Part shown: positions 1 through 7,200 of the stretch, in pieces
Numbering within the stretch: position 1 is the stretch's first letter
How the letters are laid out: every line of letters begins with the position of its first letter
From: Goniomonas avonlea
Lineage: Eukaryota; Cryptophyceae; Goniomonadida; Goniomonadaceae
NCBI GenBank assembly: GCA_003573635.1
Contig: QUTJ01031138.1
Coordinates: forward strand, 1-10,018
Direction of reading: 5' to 3'
DNA: 10,018 bases
Notes under the pieces: generated by a model
What the model was told of the DNA's origin: nothing
Seen by the model: only the letters and a program-made list of their open reading frames with translations
The model's database searches: none
Program-made: the position numbers and the translations under genes

Positions 1-265
1 AGTCACATGCACTCGAGTCACACGCATGTACACTCGACGCGTCACACGCACGCACACTCGAGCCACACGCATGGACCCGAGCGAACGCATGCACATTTGA
101 GTCAATGACACGCCTGGCGCGCATGCACCCTCGAGACACATGCACATTCGAGACACATGCACCCTCAAGTCACGCGCATGCACCCTCAAGTCACACATCC
201 ACCCTCGAGTCACAAATGCACCCTCGAGTCAATGACACGCCTGACGCGCATGCACCCTCCAGTGG
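1..265. repeat. Degenerate minisatellite, unit about 16-21 bp, with 127-bp higher-order period
   Basis: Units resemble CTCGAGTCACACGCATGCAC with variable spacing; CTCGAG or CTCAAG recurs about every 16-21 bp. A longer stretch starting GAGTCAATGACACGCC at 99 recurs almost exactly at 226, 127 bp later, showing higher-order duplication. It lies downstream of exon 9 of the minus-strand transporter, so it is probably in that gene's next intron or its 3' flank. It continues off the left edge. Short open frames through it are low-complexity artefacts. Confidence 0.8.
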
Positions 266-367
266 CACGTATTGCCTTCAACTCTTCCTCTTCTTTCTAC
301 CCCAACGCTAGTTCATGTGTGACGTCCTGCGCACAGGTGCGGTGCGTTTTCGAGTGAGTGTCCTCAC
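266..367 (-). other. Sequence after exon 9 donor; intron or 3' flank, no exon recognised
   Basis: On the minus strand the donor CG|GTGAGG is at 367. Reading through it gives an immediate TGA (CGG TGA). No following segment back to position 1 encodes the final hydrophobic helix expected for TauE/SafE proteins. A possible acceptor at 'ggggtag' near 309 would give only RKKRKS and a stop, which is too weak to accept. Confidence 0.45.
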
Positions 368-3300
368 CGGGCGACAAGACGATGAACCACAGAATTCCCC
401 ATCATCGCACACGCTGTGCCGAGGAGGAACAAGCAGAGAGCATAATCCTTGCGCTCAAGGCCTGTACGGACGTCACACACCCAAAACGCACACGCTGGCA
501 ATATCCAAGTCACAACGCCATGCCCCACTACCACCATGTATCATTATTCACGCAGTCGAGTTGTACTGTGTTGCCACACGTAAACGCTCTGAGTGATCTC
601 ATCCAAATGTGGTCTCATGTTTTTCGAGATGCGAAGTCAGAGATGGTTTGAAATGTACTACAGCCATGTACTACAGCAATGTACACAGCAATGTACTACA
701 GCAATGTACTACAGCGCGCACCCAAGATGAGGAACTGCAGCGACAATGCCGCGGTGGTGAACAAAACCATGAACGAGGAGGTGGCCTGCACCGTCTGCGG
801 CATCATGCCCATGTCCGTCATCAGAGGACCCTGTTCCACAACTCGTCAGGCACAGGCAGTCAGTCATTGATGACGAGCTGTGCGGCCGTCGTTGTGCTCA
901 GCACGGGACTGGTTTTCGTGCGGTGTCGGGCTTCAACGGTACCGTGAATCCAGTTTCGCGTAATTTCCCGAGGAGAGAGAGGAGATGGATCTATCAATGA
1001 GGCTGAGGCAGGCAAAGGGTCAGGGAAGATCAGCTGGTGCAGGGAGGGGATGCCCGATACACACCTCGCCAATCCACCTGCAGCACCCCACCGCCTACGC
1101 CAGACACACACACACCGTCACCCCAAGGCGACACCAACACACCTGCAGCACCCCACCGCCTACGCCAGACACACACACCGTCACCCCAAGGCGACACCAA
1201 CACACCTGCAGCACCCCACCGCCGACGCCAGACACACACACCGTCACCCCAAGGCGACACCAACCCACCTGCAGCACCCCACCGCCTATGCCTAAGGCGC
1301 CAGCGCACGCCCCTGCGAACACGAAGCCGAGAGAAGTTGTAACAGCAGTTCGTTTGGTCCACAGAACGTCACCGGCCTGTGTGAGGGTCAACACAACACA
1401 GCACAACAGAAAAAACACATGTACACAGCACAACGGACTCCATGCACAGCAGGAAAACACAATTCAACGCATAAGGGAGAGGAACGCCAGGAACGAGCGC
1501 ATTGTTCGGGCGGGAAAACCTCGCATAAATCTCAACACAATCCATCTCGGATTCAGGAAAGGTTCCCGGTACCTGGAACGGGTAGCCGAGCTCGGACTTG
1601 AGCTCCGTGGCTCTAACCAGCGCGCGGCCTTGAAACAGCACCAACACCAGCGTGGGTGGGATAATCGACATGGTCGCAAGCCAGTAGGCCGTTGTACCGC
1701 ATTCAATTCCTAAGAAGCTGGGCGCTGGAAGAGGGTGAGGAGGCGCCAGGACAAGGATGATGATGATGATGATGAGGAGGAGGTGAGATTGTCAGGAGGT
1801 TAGAGGGGGAGGATGATGAGGAGGTGCGGTGGTCAGGAGGAGGTGCGGTGGTCAGGAGGAGGGTGGGGGAGGATGATGAGGAGGTGCGGTGGTCAGGAGG
1901 AGGGAGGGGGAGGATGATGAGGAGGTGCGGTGGTCACGAGGAGGTGCGGTGGTCAGGAGGAGGTGGAGGAGGATGATGAGGAGGTGAGATTGTCAGAGGG
2001 CCTGGAGGTGGATATGGCGGGAGGGGTGTGAGGGGGGTAAAGGGCGGGTAATTGCCAAGAGGGCGAGCAGTGTGAGGCGGATATTGTTGTGGGGAGGGTG
2101 AAGAGGAGGGAGAAGGAGATCGTGGGACGTTGCAAGGAGGAGGAGCGTGAAGATTGTGAGGATATGGTGAGGAGAACGCAGGGGGGGGGGGACGATTGTG
2201 AGGAGACTGAGATTGTGAGGAGATTGTGAGGAAGAGGATATTCAGGAGATCGCGAGGAGATTGTGAGGGGATTGCGAGGATTGATTGCTCACCGCCCTTG
2301 CCACCGTGAAGCAGCGTGGACCCCAGCAGCGTGAGCCAATAGACAAACAACCAAAGCACCGTCATCCACGGCATTCTCGACTCGCGTTGCAACATTTCCT
2401 TCACCTCCGGGTCGAGAGCAGCAGTCGAACCTGAACAAGAAAAATCACGAGGGGCCAAGGCAAGACAGGGCTACAAAACATCTGCGAGGAGTACAAACTT
2501 TGTGTCGTTCTTGGTCCTGGTGATTTCGCAATCAATGCACCACTGGAAAATCTCACCCAACTCCACAGCTCTCGGCTCTCTTTACCGTTCTTGCAGTCTG
2601 CATCCGACCCCCGAGGTCGCAACCCACTGTTACCAGCACAGAACGACACAGGAAAAACACCAGGGTGTTATATCCAGAAGTATCGATGTCGCGGAGAGCT
2701 GGCAGAAAAGGGGGCGGACCTTTCCTGCACAGGCTGGGGGCACCATTTGCGGCGTCGCCGGAAACAAGCAGCTCCTCCTCCCACTCTCCTTCTCTGGTCT
2801 CCAGGGCACCTCTGCGCATCAGTCACACTCACATGTGCAATGCCTTGGTGCAATCAAACCCCTGCAGCCAATAAAACAACAATCCTTGGGTCATCGCCGC
2901 AGGACTTCGTGTTCATGATGCATCGGATATCAGGCCGATCGTTGGTGATAGTGTGGGCGTGAATGTACCAGACCGGTCGGTGGGTGGAAAAATGGAGCAA
3001 TGTCGACCAAAGCTGCCCACCTTCTCGTGTTCTGGACACGGGGTCGTTGTCGCTGTCTGGTCTTAACATCTTCGCCACTATCATCCGACTGTTCAGCGCA
3101 TAAGTATTCAAAACTGAGTTGCCAGCCGAAGACGAGCCACACCTCACTGTGGGAGAGTCCCAGTTCACCGTTTTCAAGAAGGTCGTCAGCGTCATCAATG
3201 GGACTTATGTGAGCTTGCAGGGTCGCAAGCTCCTTGCCAGTTTCTACCTCAGCCATCGCCCGCTCTTGCCGGTAAATCGAGTGACCCTGCAGATCATGAG

Positions 3301-4057
3301 AACAGAGGAACAGCGCGCTTTTGATCCTGTACCTTTAGCGCAGTTTTCCAGGCAGAAACCACGCAAACAATCATGCTACAAAGCAAAACCAGCCAGCCCG
3401 GCATGACAGTGTTCAGCACTACTCCCAACACCGTTCCGACGAGAGCAGACGGCTCCAGCAGCAGCGTGGCATCGTAGTCTATGAGTGGCCGGTCTGCCTC
3501 GGGGTGGCGACGCCGCATATTAACTAGCAAGTTCCCAAGGGCAACACCAAACATCGTAGTTTGGGAGAGCTCGGTCGCGGAGTGTGTTTTGAAATGACTC
3601 ACGAAGATGAGCAACGGGACAATTAAACCACCCCCACCGATTCCTCCCGCCGACGCGATCATGGTGGTGACCCCAATGCCAAAAAGCAGCCAGAAGTCAC
3701 CCCAGCTAATGCCCTCTAAGAGAGGTTTATGCTCACACACGCCCTCTTGCCGTGCGCAGACCCAGTCCGAGGTGTGACACTCATGAGAAAAATAACACCG
3801 ACTGATGATGGACTGTGAGCAACACCATAACAAACAAGCGAAATACATTCACCCGCAGATATTGTCCCGACAGACTAATCCACCAGAGCAAGCACAGTCG
3901 TCATCCTGGTGCGAAGACGAATCGACATCAGCAATGGGCGAATCGGCACACACCACTGCCAGAAGTGAACATTTGGATTGCAACAGGCCAAACAAACAGG
4001 CTCACCAACGGCTGTGGTGCAGAGCACGTAAAACAGCACTCGAACCAGTTGAGCCAT
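368..4057 (-). CDS. TauE/SafE-family membrane transporter (putative sulfite/organosulfonate or anion exporter), nine exons, C-terminus beyond window
   Basis: Exons on the minus strand: 4057-4006, 3955-3853, 3801-3333, 3286-3169, 2430-2293, 1724-1573, 1376-1269, 830-722 and 461-368. All junctions are GT-AG and the phases agree throughout, giving at least 447 residues. The start is the ATG at 4057, because it opens a hydrophobic signal peptide (residues 1-21, probable cleavage near VCA|DS). Residues 38-74 hold eight cysteines. Seen TauE/SafE signatures are: first glycine motif GGIGGGGLIVPLL (104-116); a loop RRRHPEADRPLIDYD (148-162) followed by LLLEP; a charged cytoplasmic loop (about 204-266); HGGKGAPSFLGIECG (289-303) before YW; GDVLW (346-350); second glycine motif GIGGGVLQGPLM (373-384); QATSSFMVLFT (395-405); and DYALCLFLLG (422-431). 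The family (Pfam TauE/SafE) comprises multi-helix exporters of sulfur-containing anions; eukaryotic substrates are mostly unknown, so the substrate here is inference. The last helix normally following exon 9 is not in the window. Exon 4/5 joining across the 738-bp intron is the least certain junction. Confidence 0.9.
654..714. repeat. Short tandem repeat, unit about 13 bp, in intron 8 of the transporter gene
   Basis: About five copies of TGTACTACAGCAA-like units, one shortened to TGTACACAGCAA. They lie immediately next to the donor of exon 8 (intron first base 721 on the minus strand), so the array begins about 7 bp inside the 260-bp intron 721-462. The rest of the intron shows no feature. 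Confidence 0.85.
831..1268 (-). other. Intron 7 of the transporter gene (438 bp), built partly from duplicated exon-end sequence
   Basis: The donor is GTGGGT at 1268 and the acceptor ends 'ggaacag' at 831, placed by joining GIGGGVLQ to GPLM, a continuous TauE/SafE motif. The first 190 bp after the donor are the 63-bp array (separate entry). The rest (831-1076) has no repeat or ORF that I can support. Confidence 0.8.
1078..1286. repeat. 63-bp tandem array that copies the exon 7/intron 7 boundary
   Basis: The string CTGCAGCACCCCACCGCC starts at 1078, 1143, 1206 and 1269, giving periods of 65, 63 and 63 bp. The copy at 1269 is exonic on the minus strand and encodes GGGVLQ of the second TauE/SafE glycine motif; the other three lie in intron 7. 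Every copy keeps CTGCAG followed by GT, so each offers a 5' splice site (intron first bases 1268, 1205, 1142, 1077). Each 63-bp unit also contains GCGTAG, a possible acceptor, dividing it into a 46-nt GT...AG piece and a 17-nt piece. The 65-bp unit has one extra CA in its CA-run. Confidence 0.92.
1377..1572 (-). other. Intron 6 of the transporter gene, TG/T-rich
   Basis: The 196-bp intron starts GTACCG at 1572 and ends 'ccctcacacag' at 1377. It joins ...GYPFQ to AGDVLW in phase 0. Its 3' half on the minus strand is rich in TTGTGCTGTG-like stretches, resembling the TG-rich first intron of the neighbouring plus-strand gene. Confidence 0.8.
1753..2280. repeat. Purine-rich minisatellite filling intron 5 of the transporter gene
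   Basis: The plus strand is almost pure G/A with T. A (GATGAT)n opening is followed by repeated GGAGGATGATGAGGAGGTGC and GGTGGTCAGGAGGAG blocks, with recurrences about 60 bp and 51 bp apart near 1809, 1869 and 1920. A second part near 2150-2280 is built on GATTGTGAGGAGATTG-like units, with a G9-10 run near 2180. On the coding (minus) strand this is a CT-rich tract between donor 2292 and acceptor 1725 (568-bp intron). Long open frames here are low-complexity artefacts. Confidence 0.88.
2431..3168 (-). other. Intron 4 of the transporter gene (738 bp), nothing recognisable inside
   Basis: The donor is G|GTGAAC at 3168 and the acceptor is 'tcttgttcag' ending at 2431. The join reads ...DDLLENG then STAALDPEVKEML, inside the charged cytoplasmic loop. 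It is the longest intron and, unlike introns 5, 7 and 8, has no obvious tandem repeat. A plus-strand open frame at 2502-2918 has no motif and is not supported. A missed loop exon here is possible because loop length varies in this family. Confidence 0.55.
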
Positions 4058-4288
4058 CACGGCACGTGGCAGCGTTTGGAACGGAACGCAGTTGAGGCGG
4101 TCGGCCCTGTGGCAGAGGGCCAGGCTGCCTGAGACCGTACACACCCGACACCCTTATCTGACTCAAATCTGGTGCCTTGTCAGGTCGCTTGATAAGGCTC
4201 AAAATAGTAGGTAGCAAGATCACAATTACATCTTTGGGTAGGTAGTACACAAATTCAAAAACCAGCGTGTTCAAGCAAGCGACCAAAA
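4058..4288. promoter_or_regulatory. Shared divergent promoter region between the transporter and PDZ/coiled-coil genes
   Basis: Only 231 bp separate the two start codons, which point away from each other, so both promoters and 5' UTRs must lie here or overlap the coding starts. The segment is more AT-rich than the flanking exons, especially 4150-4288. It holds CCTTATC at 4152-4158 facing GATAAGG at 4191-4197, the palindromic TGACTCA at 4159-4165, and a repeated TAGGTAG near 4209 and 4239. No clear TATA box is seen. Motif function is inference; the divergent layout is directly visible. Confidence 0.6.
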
Positions 4289-7200
4289 ATGAGCGGACCC
4301 GGCGTGGGAGTGTCCCACGCCGCGTTGGAGGGACTCTTCGTCCCTCTCACGTCAGTTGGTCTATGCCTTAAGCGCAATATTGTGTGTCTGGTTGATGGAT
4401 CTGCTGCGGCGTCTGGCACTGTTGATCTTGGTGATGAAGTGTTAGAGGTCGATGGTGCACCAGTCTCAACACAAACCGTGGTGTCAGCGTTACGAGGCTC
4501 TCCGGGCTCAAAAATGCAGCTTCGCATTCGAAAACGCAGTGGCCAGGTTGTCGTTGTTGAGCTCGAGCGCAGATCAGGCTTTCCTCCGAGTGCTGCGGCG
4601 CAAGCCCGAAGGACAGCTCCGGATTCGGATTCGGTACGGGCAAAGGTGCAGCCAAACAGTGGGCGCGGCTCCATGGGATCACCACCCCGCCGAACAAGTG
4701 AAGAATCGCTACTCATTGTGTCCCAGCTGCAAGGGGAGCTTGATGCCCATAAGTCAGCGCTCGCTGACGCCGAACGGGCACTCAAACTCACCAAAGCTGA
4801 TGTTCATCGGGTCCACGTGCACGACGAATCTCTTCAGTCGCAGTTTGACCAAGTGGCCACCAAGCTTAGAGCCCTGTTGGTTCAGTGGCCACGGTCTGCA
4901 AGCAAGGTGCATACCTCGGATCCTGTTCAGTTGGTCGTCGAGCTCGAGAACGAAATGAAATCTCAGCAAAACGAGTTTGCAAATGCACAGCGATCCTTGA
5001 CACAGGCAACAGCAGCCTTGAAGTCTCAAGGTGCACAACAGGAGAGAGCAATTGCCCAATATAGGGAAGCCCATGAACGCAGTGTGGCTGAGGCGCGGCA
5101 AGCACAGGCCAGATGTCGAATTCTTGAAGACGAGCTACGTACATTGCGGGAGAATGAGGCTGGTGGTGGTCAGGAGGCAAAGGACCAAACTGCCAAGGCA
5201 CAAGCACGCTGTGCTGTTTTGGAAAGAGAACGTGTGTTGTCCCAGGAACGAAGCGAGGAGTACCGTCAGCGCATTGACGCTCTGGAGCGTGAATTGGACG
5301 CAGCCCAATCCAAGGTTGCCACGCTGCACACACAATTGCAGGACTCAGAGTTGCGGGCGCGTACTCCGCCACCCTGCCAGGTGTGTCTCCAGCTCCGTCG
5401 CGAGAGGGACGAAGCTCAAGCTCGAGAGGAGGCTGCGAGCCGCGAGTCCGTGAGAGCACAAGCGGCACTCGCAGAGATTGAGCAATGCTTCGCTGATGCG
5501 GGAAACAACCTGCCATTGGCCTGGCGGGGGCGAAGCATCCAGGACAAGGTGATACTTCTGTTGCAGACTCGTAATGAGAATTCTCCTGAGGTGATCGCAC
5601 GTGCCAAGGCCGAAGCAAGGGATGCCCAAATCCGATGCGGCGAACTCGAGGCGTCCTTGGGAGCTGCCCAAGCACTCACAACCCGGCGTGAAGAAGAAAA
5701 CGACATCGTCCGACGCAAGGTGGATGAGCTGCAGGCACACTGTTCGGCACTAAAGCAGAGGCTGGACGCGTCCACGACCGGAGACACAGCGGCGGCTGCA
5801 GCGGTGGCTGCAGCGGCGGCAGCAGCTCAGGAAGAGGCAGTCCAGCAAGTTAACGAACTGCGCAACACGTTGCTCGGCCTTGACCGGCGGCTTTCGGGCT
5901 ACATCTCGCGTGAAAACGCTCCACCACGATTGCAGTCTGAGGAAGTGCAGCATCGTGTGGAGTCGCTGGTGGAGGCTCTTGTTGCTGACGTCAACAGTGC
6001 ACGGTGTGCGGCAGAGGCGGCACGCAAGGCTGCTGATGACAAGTCCAAGGCCTCGACGTCGGATAGCCGTGTGCGAGACCTCGAGATGAGGATTCGGCAG
6101 GCCGAGGCTTCGCTTGAGAGATCAGACTCGGCCCTTGCGGCATCAGAATCAAGGGCGCGCAGTGCGGAGGATCGCGCTGACAGGGCAGAGAGAAGTCTCA
6201 CAGCAGCTCAGAACAGACTCTCTGCGGCAGAGAACCGAGCCGCAGCAGCGGTGAGTAGAGCGGCTGCAGCCGAAGAGCTGTTGCAGCAACGGGCTCCGAC
6301 ATCGCCGCAACAACGACCGCAGCAGGCTGCGACATCGCCACAACTACAGGAGACTTGGGGATGGGACCAGGCCAAGCGCATTGAGGAGGCTGAAGCGGCT
6401 CGGCGTCGCGCGGAGTCACTCGCCGAGGAAGCGCGCGCTCGCGAACAGGAAGCCGCCCTCACTCACCAGATGGAACTGCGAGAGGCCAGGCAAGCCAAGG
6501 TCAAGGCTGAGGAAGCCCTCGCCCAACTGCGAGCTGACTCTCAAATCTTGTCGGCCCGCAACACGAGAACCTCTCCGCTGCCTGAGCCTCGGGCCAGCGA
6601 TCGCCTTCCTGGCGAGCGCATGACTGGAATGGAAGCAGAACTTCAGCTCCTGCGAAAGGCGGCGGAGACAGCGGAGGCCAGGTTGGGCGAAGTCCTGGCT
6701 CGCATGCCACTGCCGCTGCCGCTCGCTTCTGGTCGCGACTCGCCGTTGACAACGTCTGACCGCGGCACGGCACGAGGTGCGTGGGTGTGCGTCGTGCGTT
6801 TGATCCAGAACGTGTTCGCGGGCTGTTGTGCGTTGTGCGTTGTGTGTTGTGCGGGTGTGTGCGTGCTGTGCATTTTGTGCGATTGCTGCTGCAACCCCTG
6901 ACATGTCCCTTCAGATTGTGATTCAGAGACAGAAATGGGAGCAGTGATGGAAGTGCGGCTGCGCGAGGTGCTCCGCCGTGCCATGGCGCTCGACGCCAGC
7001 CGGGAGGCCGCACATTCGCGAGCGGAGGCTCTCACCGCGCAACTCAACCATATGAGGGCCGAGCTCGCCTCGACGCATGCGGCGTGTCTCGAAGGAGAGA
7101 AGGCGCTTGCTGCCGCCAAGGCGGAGGCAGCAAGTGTGTGGCAGCGCGTGCAACAAATTGAGGACGGTCTTGCTGTGGACCACTCACGCCTGACAGCGAT

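Noticed and set aside
105-947. Several short plus-strand open frames through the left repeats
   Set aside because: They are repeat-driven, overlap each other in different frames, and run antisense to transporter exons 8 and 9.
985-1713. Plus-strand open frame of 242 codons with repeated THTVTPRRHQ segments
   Set aside because: It runs antisense through TauE/SafE exons 6 and 7 and the 63-bp array. The minus-strand reading has family motifs and consistent splice phases; this one has only repeat-driven low complexity.
1711-1722. Acceptor 'cttcttag' at 1713 for exon 6
   Set aside because: It keeps phase but drops APSFL. The acceptor 'ttccag' at 1725 restores the family motif GGKGAPSFLGIECG.
1934-2458. 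Minus-strand open frame extending past exon 5 into a Pro/Ser-rich tail
   Set aside because: Only the part up to 2293 matches the family. The tail is translated CT-rich minisatellite after a good donor (GTGAGC).
2869-2875. AATAAA on the plus strand as a polyadenylation signal
   Set aside because: No plus-strand gene is supported upstream; it lies inside intron 4 of the minus-strand gene.
3803-3848. ATG at 3848 as start of the transporter
   Set aside because: The first residues would be translated intron 2. The upstream exons supply a signal peptide and cysteine-rich segment with matching phases.
4866-5675. Long minus-strand open frame (269 codons) antisense to the PDZ/coil gene
   Set aside because: It is the shadow of GC-rich Ala/Glu/Arg coding sequence. 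Its product is low in motif content and has no domain.
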